A DNA stretch of 64,000 nucleotides from Tenrec ecaudatus (taxonomy: Eukaryota > Chordata > Mammalia > Afrosoricida > Tenrecidae). Each line of letters starts with the position of its first letter. Position 1 is the first letter of the stretch. Positions 47,857 to 59,200 of the stretch are shown piece after piece. A model generated the notes under the pieces. The model was not told the origin of the DNA. It did no database searches and saw only the letters and a program-made list of their open reading frames with translations. Location of the stretch: contig NC_134535.1 in the NCBI RefSeq assembly GCF_050624435.1, forward strand, positions 123,181,731-123,245,730, given 5' to 3'. The translations under genes were made by a program, and so were the position numbers.

Positions 47857-48315
47857 GTCGCTGGTGTTGCTACTAGATACCATCAAATCAGTTCCAGCTC
47901 ATTGCCACCCAAATAAAAAACTGCCCAGCTCGGTGGCGCCCTCACAGTGATTCATTTGTATAACCCCATAGAAGCAGCCACTGTGTCGATCCCTCTTGGC
48001 TAAGGTCGTCCCCCTTTTCCCTGCCCTACTATGTTACATGCCATTGCGTCCTCCTCTGGGTACTGGTCTCTCCTGACAACAGGTTCAAAGTATGTGAGAC
48101 AAAAACCTCACCATCCTTGTGTCTAAGGTGCATTCTGACTCTACTTCTTTCAAGACAGATTTGTTTTTGCTTGTTTTGGGGAGTCCACGGTACGTTCAAC
48201 ATTATTCACCAGCACCACAATTCCTATGCATCAGTTCATCTTTGGACGTCTTTCTAGGATAGGATAGAACTTCCTAATAGGCTTCCCAAGGTTGCAATCT
48301 TTACTAAAGCAGACT
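47857..48315 (-). mobile_element. RTE 3' part, antisense
   Basis: GGTGTTGCTACTAGATACCA, CAGTTCCAGCTCATTGCCAC, CTCTCCTGACAACAGGTTCA and GACTCTACTTCTTTCAAGAC follow the antisense RTE end. It stops at AAAGCAGACT, where a small element is inserted. Confidence 0.8.
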
Positions 48316-48433
48316 TACCATATATACTCGAGTATAAGCTGACACAAATATCAGCTGAGGCACCTAATTTTACCACAAAAGTGGCAATAAAAATGTGCTG
48401 AAAAACTCGGTTTATATACAAGTATATACAGTA
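48316..48433. mobile_element. Small non-autonomous DNA element (MITE-like), 118 bp
   Basis: Left end TACCATATATACTCGAGTAT, and the right end read backwards TACTGTATATACTTGTATAT: terminal inverted repeats of about 24 bases with two to four mismatches. TA at both ends (48,316-48,317 and 48,432-48,433) fits a TA target duplication, as in Tc1/mariner elements. The inside reads GAGGCACCTAATTTTACCAC, a phrase I remember from small elements found in many vertebrates, but I cannot name the family. No coding capacity. Confidence 0.65.
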
Positions 48434-48510
48434 CATATCTTTCTTCAATGGAATAGTTAGTGGATTCAAACTACTGACCTTTCAGTTATTAGCCAAGGGC
48501 GTAATGAGTG
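48434..48510 (-). repeat. AfroSINE fragment, antisense
   Basis: GTGGATTCAAACTACTGACC and TTTCAGTTATTAGCCAAGGG match the head half of an antisense AfroSINE. Confidence 0.6.
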
Positions 48511-48819
48511 CATTTGTTTTATGTGTAATATAGCCACTGGAGTTGCAGTCGATACATGCATCAGTTTATTCCAAATGAAGTCTATTTAAATTGGTTTCCG
48601 TGACCAGTGGACGGTTGCAGACAAGTTCTCTTAGTAATGCATTTATCTTAGTCTCATTTGCTTGTCTTAAACAATGATACTTTTAGAAACAATTTAGATC
48701 AGAGCTAATAACATTTTTAACAAAACTCAAGTGGACATAGTCCCAAATCATTGAAGCTTTGCAGCAAGTGTCTAAGAATGCTATCTCACATAAAGCAATA
48801 GTCTTTGAGGTAGTCTTTT
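48511..48819. other. Unassigned sequence
   Basis: No recognisable element. Confidence 0.4.
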
Positions 48820-49302
48820 GTGCTACCCTGGAAGATAAACACATGTGGGGTTAATTGAAGGATGGTGGGATAAATGGCTCGGTGAGCCTCGCCTTTCTTG
48901 TTCTGGGGTCTCTTTCTTTCTGATGATCAGACCAGGTACTGATGATCAGTACCCTGCTTCAGCTGGCAAGTCTCACTTCCTGTAATACATCCCCAAGGAG
49001 AAGCCATATGTACCTAGCCTGATGCGGCCCCAGGTGCTGGAACAGCTGTATGGAGATTCCTGCCAGCTCTGAGAGTCACTGATTCGGCTTTCCTCCTGAA
49101 GTTGACATCATAGTGTGTGTTTGTGAGATGGAGGAGGACATTGTGGGTTGGTGTCAGACATATGGGTTAATGTTGGACTTGTGGGTTTGGGCAGCACTGG
49201 GTTGGGATGTTTTCTTGATGTACACTTACCCTTTATATAAAACTCTCTCTTATACATATGAGTTTCTATTGATTTGTTTCTCTAAAGTACCCAGACTGAC
49301 AC
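48820..49302 (+). repeat. Unassigned ~500-bp repeat, copy 3
   Basis: AAACACATGTGGGGTTAATT at 48,837, TGGGATGTTTTCTTGATGTA at 49,203 and TTTGTTTCTCTAAAGTACCC at 49,273, in the same order as copy 2. A GATGATCAG phrase is duplicated at 48,919-48,944. Confidence 0.8.
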
Positions 49303-50227
49303 AGTCTTTTAAAATGGATCATGGACTTTAGACTGGAAAACATCCACATGGGCTACAGGTGAAGCTGTCTGCTCCAGGAAAGATACACAAAGTCCCAGAA
49401 CCCTAGATAGGGTTGCTGAATCAGAAGCAAATCAATGATAGGTTTGGAGAGGAGCAGGGTGAGACCTCAAAGAGGAGCCCCAAGAAGGAAGCCCTTCAAT
49501 CTCTATGAATGAAGCAACTGTGACTGAGGTATGGGCACAAGTGAAAGAAGAGCATGGAAGTATCATTGATGTGATGGCCACTGCAGTCGGGATCTCACAG
49601 TCAGCATGTACAAGTTTAAGTGAATGTATTGGAATTTCTTAGCATTTTTGGCAGGATAGGCACACAAAATATTACAAAAAAAGATCAGATATCTCAAAAA
49701 CCAGATCCTGCCATTAATTTTTTTAAACAAAATTAAAGCTAGTGAAGATGATTTTACTGAATTCCTTGAATATTCCAATATAATTCAGAGATCAGGGTCC
49801 GATTGAAACAGATCTGGTAGGCCAGATAAATGTGAGGCGGGAGGTCAGCCCACAAGCTCTGGCAACATTTTGTTCTGACTCCTAAGAAGTAATCTTTGTA
49901 GATTTCCTTGAGGGACACAAGATCACATTGGAAGCTGACTAGCAAGAAGTTTTAAGTAAAGAGAAATTTCCATTGGTGAGAAAAGTGCCAGGAACATTAC
50001 ATTGAGGTTGATCCCCAGCTCCACCCCCCATGATAACAATATACCTGCTCATTCATTGAGAGATGCGAGAGTGATTTTACATGCATTTTCTGGGAACCCT
50101 TACCCCACCCACCCTAGAGTTGGCCCCTTCAGACTCCTTTTGTTCCCCAAACTCAAAGCGCATTTAAACGATGCCAAATTTCTGCCATTTGAAGACGGTA
50201 AAAACGAAGAAAGCATAGTCCACTTGC
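49303..50227. other. Unassigned sequence
   Basis: No gene or repeat recognised. Confidence 0.4.
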
Positions 50228-50410
50228 GGAAAGTGCTTGATGCCACTGCCTTGAGTCAATGCTGACTCATCGTGACCCCCTGTGGGTTTCGGAGACTATG
50301 ACTTTACTGCAGTAGAAAATCTTCCTCCCTCAGAGCCGCCGGTGGTTTTGAACTGCCAACCGGGTGATCACAGCCCAACTAGTAAACACTATGTCACCAG
50401 GGGTCCTTTG
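50228..50410 (-). repeat. AfroSINE, antisense
   Basis: TGCCACTGCCTTGAGTCAAT, TGACTCATCGTGACCCCCTG, TTTTGAACTGCCAACCGGGT, and the head CACCAGGGGTCC. Confidence 0.85.
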
Positions 50411-50517
50411 GGCAAGGGGTAAAGAGAACTTAATACTCCCTTTGGAAGTTTATAAACTTAGAATGAAGACGTAAGAGAAATAATAATTTCACATTTTGAT
50501 ATTTTTGTTGAATTAAT

Positions 50518-50762
50518 GCTTCTAAGATTTTGGACATGTTGTCAAGAGAGCCCAGTCCCTGGTGAATGACATAACACTTGGTGAAGTAGAGGGGCAGTGG
50601 CAAAGAAGAAGACAATAAACAAGATAGACTGGCACAGGGGCTGCAACAGTGGGCTCAAGCCTAGGAATAATTGTGAGGATGCTGTGGGTCTGGGCAGTGT
50701 TTTGTTTTGTTGTACATGGGCCACTATGGTCAGAACCAACTTGTTGGGACCCACCAACAGTA
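50518..50762 (+). mobile_element. RTE 3' end, sense
   Basis: TTTTGGACATGTTGTCAAGA, TGACATAACACTTGGTGAAG, GACTGGCACAGGGGCTGCAA, CAGTGTTTTGTTTTGTTGTA and the end AGAACCAACTTGTTGGG are the sense strand of the RTE C-terminus and tail. Confidence 0.8.
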
Positions 50763-52234
50763 TGACTTTATAGCAATATTTTTTACCTATACTCATATAT
50801 AAACATAGACATTATTAGCAATAGCAATAGTATCACTATTTTTTCACTAACTTTTCAGTATTGACATATCTATTTTTCCCTTTCAGAGCTGAAAGGATGA
50901 GAATTTTTTTTTACATATGTTTGAAATGAACTTGTATGTCACTAAGGACTCAAGTCCCCTTCAATTTCACTTTTCCTCCTATTTTTAGCTTCTCAGACTC
51001 AGAACTCCTAAGCACATAACAGGAGTCCTTGTACCATACAGTCCCTTGAGCCAGACTGCAGCATCCTGTCTTTTGCTCTCCCAGACAGACTCTCCTTGCA
51101 TCACGGCAACAATGATATCATCAGTTCTCAGCCATTATCTCTTCGAGCTTTGCATCAAATGAGGAACTTTCCTTTCTCATGCTTTTTATCAGATGAGCAT
51201 TCCTTTAAGTATCATTAAATGCCTAATGGTTACTAGTGTTAGAAAATTAATTTTCTAATTTATGTTGTTTTCATGAAACCTTTATTAATCAGATGCAATA
51301 TACTTAATTCACAGAATACATAATAAGAGCTCAGGGAAGAAATGTAGGCTTCTTAAAGCTGGACTCTTAATAAGTGCTTCATGTGAGAGAGCTTCAAAAG
51401 ACATTCAAAATGTTACTAAGGGGAAAAACCATTATCTTTCGATTCCATTTCTTTCTTTCTTTTTTTTTTTGATTCCATTTCTTTTTTGAAGGCCCTCTTA
51501 GACCTTTCTATGACCTTTTTTGAAGGTCCTCTTAGATATTAGAGACTCGGTGTTGAATACACAGGCATGATCTTGTTCTTGTGCTTACAAGTGAATTTGT
51601 AAAATTGTCAAAGTCTATGAAGTAAAAGGGAATGAGGTCATTGACAATGACTTAATTGGAGCTAATTTAAACAGATGGTTAAGGAAGATCCTGTTGAGGC
51701 AGCATTCAATGTAAAATAAAAATTAGAAGGGTCAGTCATAAGATATCTGAGAACAGAAGGAAATAGAGCAAGAATATACTCTATAAAGTTAAAATGCCTT
51801 AGCTTTGACAAGGAACAAAAACTTAAGGGCAGAGGAGTCCCTGGAAGGTACAAACTATTCAGCATTTGCCTATGGATATAAAGTGGTCATTTGAACCCAC
51901 GCAGAGATGTTCGGAAAGAAAGGCCTAGGGATACACTTTCTGCAAAGTCACAGCCTTTGAAAACTCTTTCAAGGCCAATTCTATTCTACACACACGAGGC
52001 CTCAATGAATTAAAATTGACACGAAGGCCACTGGTTTGGCTCTTGTTTTGGTGGTGGGCTTATATGGAATAATAAAAAAAAGAAACAGTTATAGATCATC
52101 AAATGTCTGCCCATAAAGCTCGGGTAGAGGGTGTTGGTAATTTTTTTCATAATGCCAATATGCAAAACCATTCTGGAAGATTCAGATTTAAAGAATAATG
52201 CCCAGTTAAAGATATTAAAATTTCAAGTTTATAT
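50763..52234. other. Unassigned sequence with a local direct repeat
   Basis: A pyrimidine tract at 51,448-51,470 is followed by TTTTTGAAGG-CCTCTTAGA written twice (51,484-51,503 and 51,518-51,537). Otherwise nothing recognised. Confidence 0.45.
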
Positions 52235-52450
52235 TGTCAGGTGTTGTCAGGTGTCCTGAAGTCAGTTCCAACTCAACGTGACCCCATGTGCACAAGAGTG
52301 CCTGCCCCCATGTGCACTAGTGCGACACACTGTCCAAGCCTGTGTCATCCTCTCCTCTGGTCTTCTGTTTGAGCACATCAATACAGCTACTGTGTCACTC
52401 CATCTTTTTGAAGCTCTTTTTTTTTCTTGCCCCACTACTTTACTACATTT
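52235..52450 (-). mobile_element. RTE 3' end, antisense
   Basis: GGTGTTGTCAGGTGTCCTGA, GTTCCAACTCAACGTGACCC and TACTGTGTCACTCCATCTTT, ending in TTGCCCCACTACTTTAC. Confidence 0.75.
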
Positions 52451-52469
52451 ATATAAAATCAGCCCCACT

Positions 52470-52622
52470 GCCATTCAAGTTGATTTTGAGTCTTTGGTGA
52501 CACTATAAGGTAGGGTAGAATTGCCCCTGTGGGCTTCTGCGGTTGCCACTCTTTATAGGAGTAGTTTTGAACTTTTAACTTTGCCATTATTAGCCCAAGT
52601 CTTAACCATTATGCCACCAGGG
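52470..52622 (-). repeat. AfroSINE, antisense
   Basis: ATTTTGAGTCTTTGGTGACA, AGAATTGCCCCTGTGGGCTT, and the head ATTATGCCACCAGGGC. Confidence 0.7.
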
Positions 52623-52623
52623 C

Positions 52624-52775
52624 ATTGGACTGCTAATGCATCAGTTCAGCCCCATCAGCTACTCTGCAGGAGAAAGATAACGATATCTGATCTGGTAAAG
52701 AGTTACTGTCTTTAAAGCGCTGTATAAGGTTGTTACAAACCAGACTTGACTTGATAGTGGTGGGTTTTATTTTTA
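52624..52775 (+). repeat. AfroSINE, sense
   Basis: TGGACTGCTAATGCATCAGT, TGCAGGAGAAAGATAACGAT and CTTGACTTGATAGTGGTGGG with a T-rich tail. It abuts the antisense copy on its left head to head. Confidence 0.65.
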
Positions 52776-52816
52776 TTTCTTTATATGAATCACCAGACAG
52801 GATAATATACAGTTTC

Positions 52817-53005
52817 CAAAAATCTCACTGCCGTAGAATTGAGTCTAACTCATGGTGATCCCATAGAACAGAGTAAAAGGCTGTCTCCTTTAGGCTATAA
52901 AGGCTAAAAATCTTTATAGGAATAGAAAGCTTCATCTTTCTCCTATGAAGCAACTAGTGGATTTGAACTGCTCCCCTTATGGTTAGCAACCCACCACGCA
53001 CTAGA
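52817..53005 (-). repeat. AfroSINE, antisense
   Basis: AAAATCTCACTGCCGTAGAA, CTCATGGTGATCCCATAGAA and AGTGGATTTGAACTGCTCCC. Confidence 0.85.
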
Positions 53006-53576
53006 TGTAGTATAATGGACCATTATTTTTACTCTCATTCAATCACCTGTCAGAAATCCATCTTACTATGTGGAAAGACATGCCAAAAGCTACCACTGTG
53101 TCCAAAGATAATTTCTTTTTCTTTATATCTTATGAAATAGAATTTAAATGGAGATTTATAATAGTCTATTATCTCATAATACTTTTTAACATAATGAATA
53201 TGGCATATTTTGAGTTTAATGCAAATATCAAGTTATAAGAGAATAACTCAGCATGTAAAAGTGTGTTAAACCAAAGAAATTAATAAAAAATATAAGCAAT
53301 AAATTCTGAAAGTTCATTTTAGGGACCAAACAAGATTCCTCCTCCATCCTTCATTAGCAGCATCCAGGTACACGTGCTGTCTGTGGTGAGTCATATATTC
53401 AACTCCAAATTTCACAAGCCTCCTTCCATAGCATCCTATAATTTGGAACCTTATCATTTTCATGTGGATTTTTTATTCACTCATATTCATCCATTCATTC
53501 TTTAAATAAATATGAATTGAACACATACTGTCGTTGCTGTCGTATATCTTGAGGCATTCCAACTCATGCTTTTCTT
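53006..53576. other. Unassigned AT-rich sequence
   Basis: No gene or repeat recognised. Confidence 0.4.
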
Positions 53577-54300
53577 GTTGTTAGTTGCCATCAAGTGGAT
53601 TCCACCCCCTAGTGACACTACGACGGACGCACAACAGAATAAGACACTGCCCTCCCTGTGCCATCCTCACTGCTCCTGTGCTGCAGCCCATTGTTGAAGT
53701 CACACTGTCAATGCTTCTCTTCAAGGGCCGTCTTCTCTCTCAGTGCCCCCCCTACTTTACTAAAGATCATGTCTTTCTCCTGGGAATGGTCTTTCTTGAC
53801 AACATGTCCTAAACACATAAGAAGAAGCCTTCCCATCCTTGCCTCCAAGGATCACTGTGGCCATACTTTTTTCAAGGCAGATCTGTTTGTCTTTTTAGCG
53901 ATTCATGGTACTTTTAATATTCTTCTCCAGTAGAACAATGTATATGCATTCATTCTTCTTTAGTCTTCTGTATTCAATGTCCAACTTTCACATGCCTATG
54001 AAACTATTGAAAACAGCATGGCTTTGGCCAGACGCATCTTAGTCCTCAAAGCAACATCCATGCTTTTTAACACTCTAAAGAGGTCTTGGGCAGCAGATGT
54101 ACCCAGTGCAACTCATCTTTGGATCTCTTGACTGCTGCTTCTATGAGCTTATAATTCATAGTGGAACAAAACCTTGTCTCCTCGTGGGCCATCGTCTCAA
54201 TAGTGGGTATCTTTGACCCCATTGCTGCAGCCTCAGTGTCAATCCATCTTGTCTGGGATCTTCCTCTTTTCACTGACTCTTTATCAGATGTGATGCCCAG
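53577..54300 (-). mobile_element. RTE 3' part, antisense, with part of the tail repeated
   Basis: Starts GTTGTTAGTTGCCATCAAGT and runs through CTTGACAACATGTCCTAAAC and TTTCACATGCCTATGAAACT to GACTGCTGCTTCTATGAG at about 54,140. After 54,180 the text CATTGCTGCAGCCTCAGTGT and CAATCCATCTTGTCTGGGAT repeats the tail region seen at about 53,690, so a second tail piece is attached. Confidence 0.8.
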
Positions 54301-55830
54301 TTACTAGGTAAGATATTAGAAACACAGACAAGACCGATCTGACAACGTCCTTACCTCCAAGTAGCATACATTCTAGCCAAGAAAGTAGATTAGATGATTA
54401 TATAATACCAGCTACTGACAAATGTTCTAGAGATAGATAAAGGTGGGTAGAGTGTTTAATTTAGTTGTGATGGCAAGCACACTGGGCTGCTGACTGAATT
54501 AAAGGAGTAAGAAAGAGATGAAGATTGTTAGAGGAAGAATCTTCTGAACAGAATTCAAATTTGCTGTATGGGAGCATGTGTTGTCAATTTTGTGGAACAA
54601 CAGAGAGGTTACTTTTTGAGAGGGCTGTGACCCAAGGATTGTAGGTGAGGTGGTCTAGGGTCCAACTGTGTACAAAGCCTTTTCAATTGTGATACAATCC
54701 TAGAATTTAATGGTAAGTTTGATAGAAATTCATTGAGGGTTGGAATGGGGAATTAAAAATCTCAAAAAAGTGATACAACTTAATTATAAAACAACCCTTC
54801 TGGCAGCTATATGGAGAACATGCAATAAAAGTAAGTGTGGAAAAAATGAGTGGAAGGAAACCGACCGTTCAGAACCAACATATACCTGTTTGTGTCATAA
54901 GTGTTTTCACTGATACACTATGGATAACAATTCCAAACCTACCTAAGTGTAGCAATTTCACCAAGACTTTACTCTGAAAATAGAATGTCTTTGTTCTAGA
55001 AACCAATATTAATGGTAAAATAATTTTTAGGCACAAAGATTATTAACCAGAGTAATAGTTTGATCTTTATCCACCCTCACCCCCACTTAAACTGCCATTT
55101 ATAGATATTCTGCATTCATTTGGCATTAACCTTAATAACTTATTTGGATATTTAGTAACATCGCTTTATTGTTTTTCTTTCTCTCTCTTTTTTTAAAATA
55201 AAAATTACACTTGAGATTTCTGGAGCTTCTGAGGTACCTGAAAAAAACAACCAAAAATCGGTTGTGTGTCAGGGATGCTATTCCTGAGGTGAAATAAAGG
55301 AAGTGTTCACACCAATCAGCTTAACAAGAAAACGAAGCACATGCTGGAAGGTAAACACTTGTAGAACGAACGTGGTGAGGAAGTTCCAGACCGCAGGTTT
55401 CTATTTCCTGCTTTAGAGAAACTACTTTATACATAATCTTTCTAAATTAGGAGAATAAAAGAAGTAGTCCCCAGGGACTAGAGAATCCACACTTCGGAAA
55501 GTCCATCATTGCTTCCTAAGTAAAACTTATGAGATCACCAGAGAGCGATGAGGAGAGAGATCTGATCATCCTTCTTCAGCAATAAAACCTATGGCCCAGA
55601 CAGTGTGGGGCGCATAGTGTGTGCTGACTAGACACCAGCTATTAAATGATGAATGGGACTTCAGGGACGTATCACCTACTCAGTGCCCGGACTATAGTCA
55701 TCTCAAAAATACAAGTCTTGAAGCAAGTGGAAAAAGCAGTACTTTGTATGATAAATGCAGACTTGAATTTATACTCTAAGGACAGAATCTGACTTAAGTT
55801 TCTATCTTTTAATTATCTTTGTTAGCATAC
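54301..55830. other. CD69 upstream region, unassigned
   Basis: Free of recognised repeats for 1.5 kb, which is unusual in this window and would fit conserved regulatory sequence upstream of CD69. No specific element can be named. Confidence 0.4.
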
Positions 55831-55888
55831 AATGCCTCTTGAACTATTTGTGTTTGCTACATATTTAAAGACAGAAAGCTCAGTTCTT

Positions 55889-55899
55889 GGGAAAGTCCC
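55889..55899 (+). promoter_or_regulatory. kappa-B-like site upstream of CD69
   Basis: GGGAAAGTCCC, close to the NF-kappa-B consensus, about 223 bases before the inferred transcription start. Human CD69 is induced by TNF through kappa-B sites in its proximal promoter, as I remember at a similar distance. Confidence 0.55.
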
Positions 55900-56081
55900 A
55901 TGTGCCCCTTCATGCTACACCTGCAATTGTGAGAAAGCACATTTCAGACAGCAGGGACAACCTGTCTCTCACCACAGCAACACGTTGTACATGGTCTGGG
56001 TCACTGAGGCATACATTAAAGAGAACTGGTGTCACTGGGAGGTAGGAGGAAAGAGGAAAGGGGTGGAGACAACACAGCGGG

Positions 56082-56087
56082 TATAAA
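56082..56087 (+). promoter_or_regulatory. TATA box of CD69
   Basis: TATAAA, 106 bases before the start codon. It places transcription start at about 56,112 and gives an 80-base 5'UTR. The leader text GCAAAGACTTTCACCG and TAAGATTAACCAAGG resembles the human CD69 leader as I remember it. Confidence 0.8.
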
Positions 56088-56192
56088 TATTGAGGTGCCA
56101 GAAGAGACACAGACTGAAGAAGAGCCCAGCAAAGACTTTCACCGCAGACTGACTTAACCTAAGATTAACCAAGGAGCCTGAAGCATACTGAA

Positions 56193-56256
56193 ATGATTCC
56201 TGAAGATTCTTCCATAACAGAGAACTGTTCCTCGGACCCAGAGGAAGGACAACAAA
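56193..56256 (+). CDS. CD69: CD69 exon 1 (coding part)
   Basis: Encodes MIPEDSSITENCSSDPEEGQ and one more Gln, then ends in phase 1 at A|GTAAGT. Cytoplasmic tail. The intron after it is 2,986 bases. Confidence 0.93.
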
Positions 56257-59200
56257 GTAAGTCAGATCTGATTTCTTATATATTAACAATATATGTAATA
56301 TGAGGGGCTTCCAAAGTACCTCAAAGTATTCCATTACCTTTTTAATTCCATTTTTTTCATGAATCTTTTGAAGCTTTTTTTGTATATAATGGTACTTAAA
56401 GGAAAGCAGAGTTTTGTCTTTTTGGAGAACTTGGGTTCTATTTCAATCCAAATATAAAAGAAAATAGGAAGAAGTAAATAGAAGGTAGAATAGTTAGGAG
56501 TTGAGAGGTACCCACGATGATGAATTTCAGATCTTTAGAGATCATTTACTTTGTTTCCATCTATATCATCTTAATTTTTTAGAAAACATAAATGCTCTAC
56601 TCCTCTCTCCATCAGTTTGCCATAATCTGCTGTGTATGATCCAGGGAGCATCCCTGAACAATTCTGTTGACCAAATGAACAAATACATCTTCGGTTGCCT
56701 ACCTTGTATCATTTGTCTACTTTCTGTATGCCTGAACGCATGTTTTTACAACAGTGTCCTGCCATGGTTAGGACTATGCAGTCTTCCAACGTTGGAGAGA
56801 CTAATTTTAGGGATAGCTTCACACTGCCAGCTCCCAGGGTAACGCCATGAAAGAGGGCTGAAAACGGAAACCCCCTGCGTCACTGGTCTCTGTGGGTCTC
56901 TCCCTCTTCAGTTCAGCATCTATTTATTCCTTCTAAACACAGGCTTCAAATTCTACATGAATTTGGCATATATATCACTTCCTTTATTTTTAATAAAAAT
57001 ATTATCATCTTAGCTATCTACATTTTCCTCTCTTCTGGCCATTAATTCTCTTCCACACAGCTATCATATTTCCAATCGTAGAATGTTTTCTATGGCTTCT
57101 TTTACGTTTTTCCTGTGACGTTTCCCTCATGTTTTTTTTAATCCCTTTTCGCTCCCTAAGAAAGGAGGTGCCCAAAGCAATAACATTAAGAACTAGAGTT
57201 TACTTGTAAGCAAGGGATATCTAGAATAAACGGAGTGTTAAGGGGGAAAAAACAGTCATAGAACAATCTAGAAGAAAGGATTGTTTTCTGAGAATGTGGC
57301 TATGAGATTGTTCTACTGATTTACATGTAGAACACTATCAGTTATCTCTACTAAAGTTGGCTTTGGCCTACAAACACAAATTCAAATTTGGAATGAGGGT
57401 AAAACCTTCGATCTTTTTAGGGAATCAGGTGAACCATAACGTATAGCTCATCCGAGCTTCCAAAAAGGAAACAAAATTGCTAATGATGAAACAATCTGAT
57501 AACTACAGAGAGAACTGAAGTTGAATGAAGTACCTAAATATTTTCCTGAAATTATCCAAAAAATGTGCTCAATTATTAGTTACACCAGCCATGTAGTTGC
57601 TTTGTTCATAGAAATTTTTAACACCGCCCTTGAGAGATTCCATAAAAAAATATTGATTTATTTTCAACTCTGTTCATGAACACGACCAGTGAGAGACCTA
57701 GAGGAAGTTTACTGTTGGGCAGTGTTTAGTCACCCAGGTGATGAAGCAAAGGGTGGGTAACACAAAAGCCAAACCAACCCATTTGCTGCCAAATCAGTTG
57801 TGACTCCTAGCCACTTGATGTGTTTCAGAGTACAGCAGTGCTCCTCGGGGTTTTCAAAGACTGGGGTCTTTTTTAAAAAAATTTATTTGGGGGGGGGTGT
57901 CTCTTACAGCTTTTGTTACAATCCATCCATCTTTTGTATCAAGCCTGTTTGTACGTATGTTGCCATCAGCATTTTCTAAACATTTACTTTCTATTTGTGC
58001 CCTTGGAATCCACTCCTCTTTTTTCCCTCTTTCCCCCAGCCCCCAAGTTCATGAATAAATTACAAAGTATGCTTAATTAGCTAGCCAGTCCTTTATTCTG
58101 AGATGACTCAGGCTGGAGTCAAGCAAGCAATCTTTGGGTTAGTAGCCAAATGCCTAGCTGTTCTACACCAGCCAGGACATCTGTGAATAAGAACTGCCAC
58201 CTCCAGGGGATGCAGCGTCTTTCTGAGAGTCATCTGCATGGATGATCTGTTGGGTGAGCGATGGGTTGAGTTAGGATCTGAAAAGCACGGTATTTGGCAG
58301 AATGAGTACTTCCGGAGCAAACAGCCCTGTTGCTCCAGTTAGGTCCAAGCAGCATGAGTAATGCACACATGATAAGAAGTGAAACTAGACCGATCTCTGA
58401 GCTGGCCGGCTTACCTAGCTAGGGCTGCTTCCAGTAACAGAGTCAGACTGGAGCAGAGCCAATGGTTCCCTTGCAAAATCTGAATGCAGACTTATGCTGC
58501 AAAGAACATATCCCAAAGGAGGCAAAAGTTGATATTAAAACCCAGTATATGATCATTTCCTATGAATGAAATAGTTCTTTTGTAGTTTACCCTGAGATAA
58601 ATGTTTTAAAGAAACAACATAAATGTTTTCATGTCCTTTATAGCTACTCCTTTTAGTCATAAAGGTCCTACTTTTATGAACAAGATGTTTCAGCAGTTGC
58701 AGACACTTTCATAGTCAGTAAAAATATTATTCAAGTTATATATTTCGCTTTGAGAACATAATAGGGACTTATATTTTCTTATGAGGTAGCTTTTTAAAAA
58801 CCCTGACATCCTAACAAATATTCCATCCAAAATATGTCACAAAATTTTTCTCTTCCCTTTTTTAATTATTTGTTTATATTCTAAAGTTTACCTTTCTATT
58901 TCTCTAAGAAGTATCATTAATATCCTACTACTAATTACATACCCTCCTAAAACACAAACAAACTCAATTCACTGCCGTGGAGGCGATGCTGACGCATAGC
59001 GATCCTGAAGGACGAGGTAGCTGCCCCCTGTGATTTTCTAAGATTGTAGTTCCTATTTTAGTGCCTCAATACTATTTCTGGATTGTTTCCCTTCTACCCA
59101 CAAAGAAACTCAAAATTTACTCAAAATGTAGGGAAAATTAAATTAGAATTTTGCTACATTTAATTGCTTCAATTGGGCGTTAGATATCCGTCCCGTCTGA

